Shown in pieces: positions 14,784-22,563 of a DNA stretch of 64,000 nucleotides (position 1 is its first letter; every line of letters starts with the position of its first letter). The notes beneath the pieces were generated by a model, which saw only the letters and a list, made by a program, of their open reading frames with translations, had not been told where the DNA came from and made no database searches. The translations under genes and the position numbers were made by a program. The stretch comes from Azospirillum canadense (lineage in GTDB: Bacteria > Pseudomonadota > Alphaproteobacteria > Azospirillales > Azospirillaceae): positions 967,001 through 1,031,000 of the forward strand of contig NZ_JAOQNG010000001.1 in assembly GCF_025961225.1 (NCBI RefSeq), written 5' to 3'.

Positions 14784-14890
14784 GTCCTGTTCCGAACCCC
14801 ATCCGCCGGCCGCACCACCCAGGGGCGAGCACCTTAAGCCAGCCGGCATCGGGAGTCAGCGGACAATTGCATGGCGTGGGAAGGGCCGCG

Positions 14891-15808
14891 CTACGCCGTC
14901 GCCTCGTCCCACACCACGCGGTTCCGTCCACCGTTCTTCGCGCGGTACAGGGCCTCGTCCGCGCGCGCCAGCAGGGCGCTCACCGCCCCCTCTCCAGCCT
15001 TCTCCCTGGCTTTCTCCCCTGGGCGCAGCGCGCTGACGCCGATGCTGACGGTGAAGGTCACCGCCCCGCCGCCGGGAAGCCGCACCTCGGTCGCCGCCAG
15101 CGCCACGCGCAGCCGTTCGGCCAGCAGCGCCGCGCCCTGTTGCGGCGTGTCCGGTAGCAGGATGGCGAACTCCTCGCCGCCCAGGCGGCCCAGGATGTCG
15201 GCGCCGCGCACCAGCGTCCGGCAGACGCGCACGACGCTGCGGATCGCCTCGTCGCCGGTGGCGTGGCCATGGGTGTCGTTGATCTTCTTGAAATGGTCGA
15301 TGTCCAGCATGATCGCCGACAGCGGCTGGCCGGAGCGCTGCGCCCGCGCCACTTCGCCCGCCGCCCGCGTCATGAAGCGGCCGCGGTTCAGCGCGCCGGT
15401 CAGCGAATCGGTGGTGGCGAGGCGTTCCAGCTGCCGTTGCATCTCCACCACGCGCGACGCGGCAAGCAACCGGGCGCGCAGCCAGACCAAGTCCAGCGGC
15501 TTGCGCAGGAATTCGTCGGCGCCGTTCTCCACCACCTCGAAGAACTGGTTGGTGATGCTGCCGGGGATCATCAGCATGAGGTAGAGGTGCTTCGCCCCCT
15601 GCGCCGCGCGCAGGTGCCAGCACACTTCCACGCCCTCCATGGCGCCGACGCGGAAATCGACCAGCGCGACGTCGAAGGACTCGTCGCGGCAGCGGGTCAG
15701 CGCTTCCTCGTCGCTGGCCGCAAAGGCCGTCTGATGGCCCAGGCCTTCCAACTGCTGGCACAGCACCATGCGCGCCATGCGCGAATCGTCAACGACCAGG
15801 ATCCGCAT
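14891..15808 (-). CDS. Response regulator with GGDEF diguanylate cyclase domain
   Basis: The 305-aa cytosolic protein joins an N-terminal receiver domain (VDDSRM near residue 6, phosphoacceptor Asp in VALVDFRV, Lys in RKPLD) to a GGDEF domain (DSLTGALNRGRF, DIDHFKKINDTHGH, GGEEF). The signature GGEEF and an RGAD inhibitory-site motif five residues before it suggest an active, feedback-controlled cyclic-di-GMP synthase. ATG at 15808 gives the usual MRILVVDDS start. Placement among flagellar genes suggests a motile-to-sessile switch. No partner kinase is adjacent. Confidence 0.92.
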   Translation of the reverse strand: MRILVVDDSRMARMVLCQQLEGLGHQTAFAASDEEALTRCRDESFDVALVDFRVGAMEGVEVCWHLRAAQGAKHLYLMLMIPGSITNQFFEVVENGADEFLRKPLDLVWLRARLLAASRVVEMQRQLERLATTDSLTGALNRGRFMTRAAGEVARAQRSGQPLSAIMLDIDHFKKINDTHGHATGDEAIRSVVRVCRTLVRGADILGRLGGEEFAILLPDTPQQGAALLAERLRVALAATEVRLPGGGAVTFTVSIGVSALRPGEKAREKAGEGAVSALLARADEALYRAKNGGRNRVVWDEATA

Positions 15809-15897
15809 CCCGCCTCCATGCCCGACAGCCCAGTGAAGCACAGGGTCTTGAAGGAAGCGTTACAGCGGTATGGAATTCTGCGGAACGTGAAGACGCG

Positions 15898-15932
15898 AGA
15901 GCCCCGACCAGTGAGGGACCGTTCGGGGCTCT
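15898..15932 (-). terminator. Hairpin downstream of the secreted repeat protein (weak terminator)
   Basis: A perfect 10-bp stem AGAGCCCCGA / TCGGGGCTCT with a 15-nt loop lies 23 nt after the stop of the gene at 15955. No T tract follows on the minus strand, so it may be an RNA-stabilising stem or a weak terminator. Confidence 0.45.
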
Positions 15933-15954
15933 GGTGCGACGTAAGGAAGCGGCG

Positions 15955-16317
15955 TCAGCGCTGGATGCCGAAGGCGTTCTGCTTGGCGAAGTTGCCGATG
16001 CCGGCGGCCAGGTTGTTGGCCTGGAACTGGTTGCCGCCGCCGAAGGGAACGCCGAGCGGGCCGACGCGCGCGGACTTCTGCAGGACGGTGCCGTTCTGGA
16101 CCGCGAGGTTGCCGACGCCGGCCGCGGTGTTGCCCATGCTGATGATGTTCGGGCCGCCGAGGAAGCCGCCGCCCGACTGCTTGGTGAAGGCGTTCTGCAC
16201 CGCGACGTTGCCGACGCCCGCGGCGGTGTTGTTCAGGCTGGTGATGTTCTGCGCCATGGCCGGGGCGGACAGCAGGGCGAGCGTGGCGAAACCGGCGAGC
16301 AGCGAGGTGCGGATCAT
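15955..16317 (-). CDS. Small secreted protein with three curlin-like Asn/Gly/Gln repeats
   Basis: No named family is recognised. The 120-aa product has a clear signal peptide (residues 1-22, cleaved after SAPAMA). Three imperfect repeats follow, built on NTAAGVGNVAVQN, NTAAGVGNLAVQN and NLAAGIGNFAKQN, joined by Gly/Phe-rich linkers. The GxGNxAxQN pattern recalls the GxxNxAxxxQ of curlin repeats, so a secreted self-assembling or adhesive protein is possible but not shown. ATG at 16317 is chosen because it starts the signal peptide and is preceded by a GGAGA-type ribosome site. It is a single gene between flgH and the GGDEF regulator. Confidence 0.7.
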   Translation of the reverse strand: MIRTSLLAGFATLALLSAPAMAQNITSLNNTAAGVGNVAVQNAFTKQSGGGFLGGPNIISMGNTAAGVGNLAVQNGTVLQKSARVGPLGVPFGGGNQFQANNLAAGIGNFAKQNAFGIQR

Positions 16318-16509
16318 GGTGGTCTCCTGGGTGTGAGGCCAGGGCCCGCGCCCCGGCGTTGTCGATGACCAGACCCTACCCGCAGCCGCCCGGCCGGGCT
16401 GTGAGCCGGTCCACACCGGGTGCGCATTTCCCTCCGGAGGCGGAAAGCGGCAAAGGGGGCGCGGCAGAAGTGGCCCACCGGCAGGAACTTCCCACCCGGA
16501 CACGCGAAG

Positions 16510-16539
16510 GCAGGGCGGGAACCGGAATTCCCACCCTGC
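16510..16539. other. 12-bp hairpin between flgH and the secreted repeat gene
   Basis: GCAGGGCGGGAA and TTCCCACCCTGC pair over 12 bp (one G-U) around a 6-nt loop, 27 nt after the flgH stop. There is no T run on the minus strand. It could end or stabilise the flgFGAH transcript, or sit in the leader of the secreted-protein gene at 16317. Confidence 0.5.
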
Positions 16540-16566
16540 AATCCCCAGACTTTTGAAAGGCGTGCT

Positions 16567-17364
16567 TTAGAACGGCATGATGATGTCGAACAGCTGCTGG
16601 CCGTAGCGCGGCTGCTGCACGTCGGTGATCTGGCCACGGCCGCCGTAGGAGATGCGGGCCTCCGCCACCTTCTCGTAGCTGATGGTGTTCTGGGCGGTGA
16701 TGTCCTCCGGCCGGATGACGCCGGTGATGATCAGGTCGCGCACCTCGTAATTGACGCGCACCTCCTGCCGGCCCTGGATCACCATGTTGCCGTTGGGCAG
16801 CGTCTGGGTGACCAGCGCCGCGACCTTCAGCGCGATCTGCTCCTTGCGGTTGACGCTGCCCTTGCCGTTGTTGGAGGTGGTGCTGGACAGGTCCACCAGG
16901 CTGTCGGCGCTCACGTCGTCGGGCAGCACGCTCTTCAGGGCCTTGGTCTGAAAGCCGAGGAAGGCGGGCAGGCCGGCCTTGTCGGAGTTGTCGCGCGACC
17001 GCTTGCTCTCGTTGTTCAACTGCGCCTGGTCGTTGATCTGGATGTCGACCGTCAGCAGGTCGCCCACCTTGCTGGCGCGCTGGTCCTTGAAGAAGGCCTT
17101 CGACCCGTTGCGCCACAGCGAGTTCGGGTTGCGCTCCGTCGGCAGCGGGGTCGGCATCGGCAGGCTGACCGGCTGGTAGCCGGGCTGGGCGTGCGGGTCC
17201 TGGATCTTGGTCAGCTCCGGCGCGGAGCCGATGTCGGCCACGCGCTGCATGGCGTTGCAGGCGGGCAGGCCGGCCGCGACGGCGGCGAGCAGAGCGATGC
17301 GGAGGGCTCCTTGAATCCCAGGCTGAATGATGCGCGGGCGGGACACGGACGGATGGGCGGTCAT
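16567..17364 (-). CDS. flgH: FlgH, flagellar L-ring lipoprotein precursor
   Basis: The 265-aa lipoprotein forms the outer-membrane L ring. A lipobox LPAC places the lipidated cysteine at residue 36. The FlgH core follows: NSLWRNGSKAFFKDQRA, VGDLLTVDIQIND, NGNMVIQGRQEVRVN and the invariant ISYGGRGQI near the C-terminus. It is last in the operon flgF-flgG-flgA-flgH, 13 bp after flgA. Confidence 0.96.
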   Translation of the reverse strand: MTAHPSVSRPRIIQPGIQGALRIALLAAVAAGLPACNAMQRVADIGSAPELTKIQDPHAQPGYQPVSLPMPTPLPTERNPNSLWRNGSKAFFKDQRASKVGDLLTVDIQINDQAQLNNESKRSRDNSDKAGLPAFLGFQTKALKSVLPDDVSADSLVDLSSTTSNNGKGSVNRKEQIALKVAALVTQTLPNGNMVIQGRQEVRVNYEVRDLIITGVIRPEDITAQNTISYEKVAEARISYGGRGQITDVQQPRYGQQLFDIIMPF

Positions 17365-17377
17365 TGGAGCTTTCTCC

Positions 17378-18163
17378 TCACTTCATCGCGATCACGCCGG
17401 GCTTTGCCACGGCGACGATGTTGGGGCCGGCGACCGTCGCTTCGACGATGCGGTTGGATTGGGTGTTGACGACGCGGATGACGTCGCCCTTGCCGCCGTC
17501 CTGCAGGGCCTTGCCCTGGGCCGACAGCGTGATGTTGGCGGTGACCAGCGTGATGGTGACCAAGGCACCCTTGTCGATCAGGCGCGGCGACTGAAGGTCG
17601 CGCAGGCGGACCGGCATGTTCACCGGCACGCCGCGCTTGGGCGTCATGCCGATCAGCTGCGCGTCGGTGGCCGCAATGTCGCTGCCGGTCTGGTCGGTGC
17701 GCACGTCCTGCCAGTCCACGTCGGCGGCGCCGATGATGTCGCCGGGGACGACGCGGCGGGCCAGCACCGGCACCTGCACCACGCCGAAGGCGCGGCCGGC
17801 GACCGGCAGGCGCACGGCCGGGCGGGTGTCGGTGATGACGATCTCCGCGGCGAAGCGGCCCTGGATGGGGTTGTAGTAGAGGTTCTCCACCGTCAGGCCG
17901 CCGGCGCCCTGCGGAGCGCGCATCTCGATGGCGCGGCTGTCCAGCTCCATCTGCAGGCGGCCCACGGTGATGTAGCGGGCCAGCGCCTCCGACAACACCG
18001 CCTCGACGTGGGTCGGGCCGTAGACGGCGGCCTGCGGCTTCTGCGTCTCGCCCACCATGGCGTCCGACGGCATCTGCGCCAGGGCGGACGGGCCGGCCAG
18101 GACGGTGGCCGCAAAAACGGCGGCGCGGGCGGTGCCGAGGAGGAGGGAGGCGAAGCGGGGCAT
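17378..18163 (-). CDS. flgA: FlgA, flagellar P-ring assembly chaperone
   Basis: The 261-aa periplasmic chaperone helps FlgI build the P ring. It has a cleavable signal (LLLGTARAAVFAATVL, cleavage near SALAQ). A SAF domain follows (VVPGDIIGAADVDWQDVR), then the conserved end with DKGALVTI and GKGDVIRVVNTQSNRIVEA. It lies between flgG (44 bp) and flgH (13 bp) in the same direction. Confidence 0.94.
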   Translation of the reverse strand: MPRFASLLLGTARAAVFAATVLAGPSALAQMPSDAMVGETQKPQAAVYGPTHVEAVLSEALARYITVGRLQMELDSRAIEMRAPQGAGGLTVENLYYNPIQGRFAAEIVITDTRPAVRLPVAGRAFGVVQVPVLARRVVPGDIIGAADVDWQDVRTDQTGSDIAATDAQLIGMTPKRGVPVNMPVRLRDLQSPRLIDKGALVTITLVTANITLSAQGKALQDGGKGDVIRVVNTQSNRIVEATVAGPNIVAVAKPGVIAMK

Positions 18164-18207
18164 GGCGGTCGGTCCTTACGGGTGCGGGAGCGAAATGTCT
18201 GACGGCG

Positions 18208-18993
18208 TCAGCGCATCTGCGCGGCCTGCTGCATCATCTCGTCGGTGGTCTTGATGATCTTGGAGTTCATCTCGTAGGCGCGCTGGGCGGAGATCAGGGT
18301 GGTGATCTCCTGCACGATGTTGACGTTCGACGTCTCCAGCGCGCCCTGCGTCACGCGGCCGAAGCCGGGGTTGCCAGGGTTGCCGGTCACCGACTGGCCC
18401 GACGCCGGGGTCTGCAGGAACAGGTTGTCGCCGACCGCTTCCAGGCCGGCCGCGTTGGCGAAGGTGGCGAGCTGGAGCTGGCCGGCGTTCTGCGTCTGCA
18501 CCTGGCCGTCCAGCTTCACCAGCACCTCGCCCGACGGGTTGATGGCGACGTCCACGGCTTCCGCCGGGATGGTGATGTTGGGCTGCACCGGGTAGCCGTC
18601 GGCGGTGACGATGATGCCTTCCGGCGACAGCTTGAAGTTGCCGGCGCGGGTGTAGGCGGTGTCGCCGCTGGGCAGCGTCACCTGGAAATAGCCCGACCCG
18701 TTGACCGCCAGGTCCAGCTTGTTGTCGGTGACCGTCAGGTTGCCCTGTTCCAGCACGCGGGCGACCGCGGCGACGCGCACGCCCGCACCCACCTGCACGC
18801 CGGTCGGCACGATGGTGCCGGCGTCCGACGAGGTGGAGCCGATGCGGCGGAAGTTCTGGTACAGCAGGTCCTGGAACTCGGCGCGCTGCTTCTTGAAGCC
18901 GGTCGTCGTCGCGTTGGCGATGTTGTTGGAAATGGTTTCGACGTTCAGCTGCTGGGCGATCATGCCGGTGGCGCCGATGGCGAGGCTGCGCAT
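18208..18993 (-). CDS. flgG: FlgG, distal rod protein
   Basis: The 261-aa axial protein forms the distal flagellar rod. The N-terminal motif MIAQQLNVETISNNIANA and the C-terminal motif EITTLISAQRAYEMNSKIIK are the paired helices of flagellar rod and hook proteins. The length matches FlgG. It lies 52 bp downstream of flgF in the operon. Confidence 0.97.
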   Translation of the reverse strand: MRSLAIGATGMIAQQLNVETISNNIANATTTGFKKQRAEFQDLLYQNFRRIGSTSSDAGTIVPTGVQVGAGVRVAAVARVLEQGNLTVTDNKLDLAVNGSGYFQVTLPSGDTAYTRAGNFKLSPEGIIVTADGYPVQPNITIPAEAVDVAINPSGEVLVKLDGQVQTQNAGQLQLATFANAAGLEAVGDNLFLQTPASGQSVTGNPGNPGFGRVTQGALETSNVNIVQEITTLISAQRAYEMNSKIIKTTDEMMQQAAQMR

Positions 18994-19045
18994 GGTCCGT
19001 GCTCCTAAAACTCGTTCGGTCAGGCTGTCGGATCGATCCGTTGGA

Positions 19046-19768
19046 TCAGACCGTGCGGCCCAGCTTCTGGATGGCGTTGCGGATGCGTTCGTGCTCGTTC
19101 TCGATCATCCGCTGGTTCGACTGGTACTGGCGCTGGATGTCGATCATCGCCGTCATCTCGACCACCGGCTTCACGTTGGAATTCTCAAGCATTCCCTGTG
19201 CCACTTTCGTGTCCGCCGGGGCCGGCTGCGGCTCCTCGTCGCTGACGTACAGGCCGGACCCGACCTCGGTCATCAGCTGCTCGTTCTTGAAGGTCACGAT
19301 GTTCAGCTTGCCCACCGGGCCCAGCTCCGTCGCGACCGTGCCGTCGCCGCTGACCTTGATGTCGCGGGTGCCTTCCGGGATGGTGATCGGCTGGCCATTG
19401 TCGGCCAGCACCGGCAAGCCGCCGCCATCCACCACCTGCCGCTGGTCGTTCAGCTGGAAGTTGCCGGCCCGCGTGTAGCGGGGGCCGTTCGCCGTATCGA
19501 CCGTGAAGTAGCCGTGACCGGTCAGCGCGACGTCCAGCGGGTTGCCGGTCTGCGTCAGGCCGCCGGTGGCGAGGTCGCGCACCACGGCGCGGTCCTGCAC
19601 GAAGCTGACCTGCTCGTGCATGCCCGGCCGCTCCAGGAACTCCGTGAACAGCATGCGCTGCTGCTTGAAGCCCGTGGTGTTCATGTTCGCGATGTTGTTC
19701 GAAATCACGTCCAGCTGACGGCGCAGGGTCATCTGGCGCGACAGGGCGACGTAAGTCGGGGTTTCCAT
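19046..19768 (-). CDS. flgF: FlgF, proximal rod protein
   Basis: The 240-aa axial protein of the proximal rod shows MTLRRQLDVISNNIANMNT at the N-terminus and EMTAMIDIQRQYQSNQRM at the C-terminus. ATG at 19768 is chosen because it begins the conserved METPTYVALSRQ; the frame is open upstream through the promoter region. It is first in the operon flgF-flgG-flgA-flgH. The sigma-54 promoter lies about 55 bp upstream, with FlbD-like sites beyond. Confidence 0.95.
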   Translation of the reverse strand: METPTYVALSRQMTLRRQLDVISNNIANMNTTGFKQQRMLFTEFLERPGMHEQVSFVQDRAVVRDLATGGLTQTGNPLDVALTGHGYFTVDTANGPRYTRAGNFQLNDQRQVVDGGGLPVLADNGQPITIPEGTRDIKVSGDGTVATELGPVGKLNIVTFKNEQLMTEVGSGLYVSDEEPQPAPADTKVAQGMLENSNVKPVVEMTAMIDIQRQYQSNQRMIENEHERIRNAIQKLGRTV

Positions 19769-19822
19769 CGGCGACCTCACCTCATCTCGGGCCGGCGGGC
19801 CTTCCCGGCCGGCGTTTGAGGC

Positions 19823-19841
19823 ATTGCACGGCGCGTGCCAA
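19823..19841 (-). promoter_or_regulatory. Sigma-54 promoter of flgF-flgG-flgA-flgH
   Basis: The minus strand reads TTGGCACGCGCCGTGCAAT. The -24 half TGGCACG is perfect and the -12 half GTGCA keeps GC at the exact 10-nt spacing. Transcription would start near 19814, about 46 nt before flgF. This is the best -24/-12 match seen in the window. In the 507-bp gap 19769-20275 it shares the space with the sites at 19914-19952 and the CtrA-like box at 20181; nothing else convincing is seen there. Confidence 0.78.
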
Positions 19842-19913
19842 CCGTACCGGTACGCCCTTGGGGCTGGAGTCCTGGCGTGCGCCGTCCTTTCGGCGCCGCC
19901 GCGGCAGCGCCTG

Positions 19914-19952
19914 CCGGGCAATTCCTGCCGCGGGGTCGGAAAGCCCTGCCGG
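19914..19952. promoter_or_regulatory. FlbD-like enhancer sites upstream of flgF
   Basis: CCGGGCAATTCCTGCCG (19914-19930) has the GGC-N7-GCC pattern seen upstream of fliK and flgI. A weaker copy, TCGGAAAGCCCTGCCGG (19936-19952), follows 21 bp later and shares the CTGCCG half. They sit about 75-110 bp upstream of the sigma-54 promoter, a usual enhancer distance. Confidence 0.5.
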
Positions 19953-20180
19953 TGGGCGCCGGGCAAAAGGATCCCGGTCCCGCGACGCCGGAACGGCGTG
20001 CGGGGGCTCCAAGCCTTCATCCGCCGAGGGCGGAGAGGGTGGTATCGGGTGCGAAAAGCGTGGATCAGGGGCGTGGTGCCTGCGCGGTCCTCCGGCTGGA
20101 ATCGGTTCTCCGCCGCAGCCCCAATCAAGTTTCGTGCCGAAGCACAGGTTGCCGCACGGTCACAGGCTCGCCCAGTCGTT

Positions 20181-20196
20181 GTAAGGCTTTGTTAAC
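20181..20196 (+). promoter_or_regulatory. CtrA-like box upstream of fliL-fliM
   Basis: GTAA-N7-TTAAC differs by one base from TTAA-N7-TTAAC. It lies 80 bp upstream of the fliL ATG. The early fliLM operon is CtrA-activated in Caulobacter; the same is inferred here. Confidence 0.55.
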
Positions 20197-20275
20197 TATC
20201 CGAAAGATAGGGTGTCACATGCCGGTAAAGCCGCCGGCAAGGCCATCCACCGCCACCGCTCGCGCTTAGGACTCC

Positions 20276-20806
20276 ATGACCGCGCACGCTGAAGACGACG
20301 CCGGCGATGTTTCGACCGATGGCCTGCCGCGCAAGAAGTTCAGCGGCAAGAAGCTGGTCCTGTTCATCGTCCTTCCGCTCGTGCTGCTGATCGGCGCGGG
20401 TGCGGGCGTGTATTTCAGCGGCCTTCTCGACAGCCTGCTCGGCAAGAAGGAAGAACACGCGGAGCATCCGGCGGAACCTGCCCAGCCGGACCCGCACGCG
20501 GCCCCGGTCTTCTACGACCTGCCGGACATGCTGGTGAACCTGAACAGCAGCGGCAAGCGTCCCGCCTTCCTGAAGATCAAGATCTCCATCCAGCTGACCA
20601 AGGGGGAGGACCAGCCGGCGGTGGAGCATGTCCTGCCGCGCATCATCGACAACTTCCAGGTGTATCTGCGCGAACTGCGGCTGGAGGACCTGAAGGGGTC
20701 GGCCGGCATGTACCGCCTGCGCCAGGAACTGCTGATGCGCATCAACGCCGCCACCTTCCCGACGAAGGTGAAGGACGTTCTGTTCAAGGAAATGCTGGTC
20801 CAGTAG
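20276..20806 (+). CDS. fliL: FliL, flagellar basal-body-associated membrane protein
   Basis: The 176-aa single-pass inner-membrane protein supports stator function at the motor. After a basic N-terminus there is one membrane segment (KKLVLFIVLPLVLLIGAGAG, residues about 24-45). A charged linker and the periplasmic FliL domain follow (YDLPDMLVNLNSSGKRPAFLK, RLRQELLMRINA, DVLFKEMLVQ at the very end). It leads the operon with fliM 21 bp downstream. Confidence 0.95.
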   Translation: MTAHAEDDAGDVSTDGLPRKKFSGKKLVLFIVLPLVLLIGAGAGVYFSGLLDSLLGKKEEHAEHPAEPAQPDPHAAPVFYDLPDMLVNLNSSGKRPAFLKIKISIQLTKGEDQPAVEHVLPRIIDNFQVYLRELRLEDLKGSAGMYRLRQELLMRINAATFPTKVKDVLFKEMLVQ

Positions 20807-20827
20807 GCGGGGCGGCGGGGACGACGG

Positions 20828-21913
20828 ATGAGCAACACCGAAGAACTCAGCGAAGAGGAACGGCTTGCCGCCGAATGGGCCGCCCTCGCCGAAGACAGCG
20901 GCGACATGGCCGACATGGGCGACATGGGCGGCGGTGGGGGCTCGACGCGCGTCCTGAACCAGGACGAGATCGACAGCCTGCTGGGCTTCGACCAGGGCGG
21001 AGCCGGGGACGGCGACAACTCCGGCATCATGGCGCTGGTCAACTCGGCGCTGGTCAACTACGAACGCCTGCCCATGCTGGAGGTGGTCTTCGACCGCCTC
21101 GTCCGCATGATGTCCACGTCGTTGCGCAACTTCACCTCCGATAACGTCGAGGTCAGCCTCGACCAGATCTCGTCGGTGCGCTTCGGCGACTACCTGAACT
21201 CCATCCCGCTGCCGGCCATGCTCTCCGTCTTCAAGGCGGAGGAATGGGACAACTACGGCCTGATGGTCGTGGACTCCGCGCTGATCTATTCCATCGTGGA
21301 CGTGCTGCTCGGCGGCCGGCGCGGCACCGCGGCGATGCGCATCGAGGGCCGCCCCTACACGACCATCGAGCGCAACCTCGTGGAGCGCATGGTCCATGTG
21401 GTGCTGTCCGACCTGTCCGCCGCCTTCGACCCGCTGTCGCCGGTCACCTTCCGCTTCGACCGGCTGGAGACGAACCCGCGCTTCGCGACCATCGCCCGCC
21501 CGGCCAACGCGGCGGTGCTGGTCAAGCTGCGCATCGACATGGAGGATCGCGGCGGCCGGCTGGAGCTGATGATCCCCTATGCCACCCTCGAACCCGTCCG
21601 TGAGCTTTTGCTCCAGATGTTCATGGGTGAGAAGTTCGGCCGCGACTCCATCTGGGAAACCCACCTGGCGTCAGAGCTGCTGGTCACCGACGTTGACTTG
21701 GCCGCGGTGCTGGACGAGGTGACGATGACGCTGCACGACGTGCTGAATTGGCGGGTCGGCACGCGCATCCTCTTGAACGCGACGCCCGACGGCGCGATCG
21801 AGCTGCGCTGCGGCGACGTGTCCATGTTCCAGGGGCGGATGGGGCGCAAGGGCGGCCACATCGCCGTGCGCATCGAACGGGAATTGCCCAAGCAGGAGGT
21901 CATGCGGCTATGA
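20828..21913 (+). CDS. fliM: FliM, flagellar motor switch protein
   Basis: The 361-aa C-ring protein carries the CheY-P docking peptide LNQDEIDSLLGF near residues 43-54. In most FliM proteins this lies at the very N-terminus; here about 40 acidic and Gly-rich residues precede it. The middle CheC-like domain includes SLDQISSVRFGDYLNSIPLP, and a C-terminal SpoA domain binds FliN. The stop overlaps the start of the next gene (ATGA), so translation is coupled. fliN is not next in the operon. Confidence 0.96.
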   Translation: MSNTEELSEEERLAAEWAALAEDSGDMADMGDMGGGGGSTRVLNQDEIDSLLGFDQGGAGDGDNSGIMALVNSALVNYERLPMLEVVFDRLVRMMSTSLRNFTSDNVEVSLDQISSVRFGDYLNSIPLPAMLSVFKAEEWDNYGLMVVDSALIYSIVDVLLGGRRGTAAMRIEGRPYTTIERNLVERMVHVVLSDLSAAFDPLSPVTFRFDRLETNPRFATIARPANAAVLVKLRIDMEDRGGRLELMIPYATLEPVRELLLQMFMGEKFGRDSIWETHLASELLVTDVDLAAVLDEVTMTLHDVLNWRVGTRILLNATPDGAIELRCGDVSMFQGRMGRKGGHIAVRIERELPKQEVMRL

Positions 21914-22563
21914 GTCCGATCATCACGATCATCCTCGATCTGGTGATCGTCGGGCTTCTGGCCGCGACCATCGCCTACGCGATCATCCTCAACAAGCAGA
22001 TCATCCGCCTGCGCGAGAGCCGTGGCGAGATGAACGACCTGATCCAGGGCCTGAACGAGGCGATGGGCCGGGCGGAGACGGGCGTGCGCGGCCTGAAGAA
22101 GACCGCCCACGACACCGGCGAGGATTTGCAGCGCACGGTCGCCAAGGCCCAGACCCTGCGCGACGAGCTGGAATTCATGATCGAGGCGGCCGACGCGCTG
22201 GCCAACCGCCTGGGCGCCGTCGCCGGCGACCGGCAGAAGCCGGGCGGTGTCCCGCAGCGTCCTGCCGCCGGCCGGCCCGGCCTGTCCGTCCGCCCGACGA
22301 TGGCCCCACGGCCGCTGATCGAGGATGACCACGACGACCACGAGGAGGACCACGACGACGGCCCCCTCGGCGGTCCGCTGGGCGGGCATCTGGGCAATGG
22401 ACTTTCCTTGCGCGGGGAACCGCTGCGCGCCGACCCGCCGATGCGGCGGCCGGCGCCGCCGGCCGAACCGCGCGATCCCATCGTGCGCGAGGGCGAGAGC
22501 CTGTCGCGCGCCGAGCGTGAACTGCTGCAGGCGATCGAGAACGCCGGCAAGGGGGTCGGATGA
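21910..22563 (+). CDS. DUF6468-type flagellar membrane protein
   Basis: The 217-aa product has an N-terminal membrane anchor (IITIILDLVIVGLLAATIAY, residues about 3-24). A predicted coiled coil follows (EMNDLIQGLNEAMGRAETG, DLQRTVAKAQTLRDELE), then a Pro/Asp/His-rich low-complexity tail. This layout matches DUF6468, found in alphaproteobacterial flagellar loci; the function is unknown. It overlaps fliM (ATGA) and the next gene (ATGA), so all three are probably translated together. Confidence 0.75.
   Translation: MSPIITIILDLVIVGLLAATIAYAIILNKQIIRLRESRGEMNDLIQGLNEAMGRAETGVRGLKKTAHDTGEDLQRTVAKAQTLRDELEFMIEAADALANRLGAVAGDRQKPGGVPQRPAAGRPGLSVRPTMAPRPLIEDDHDDHEEDHDDGPLGGPLGGHLGNGLSLRGEPLRADPPMRRPAPPAEPRDPIVREGESLSRAERELLQAIENAGKGVG

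Noticed and set aside
16478..16539. Apparent pair of FlbD-like sites upstream of the secreted repeat gene
   Set aside because: The second is the loop and stem of a 12-bp hairpin, the first lacks the GCC half, and no sigma-54 promoter is correctly spaced.
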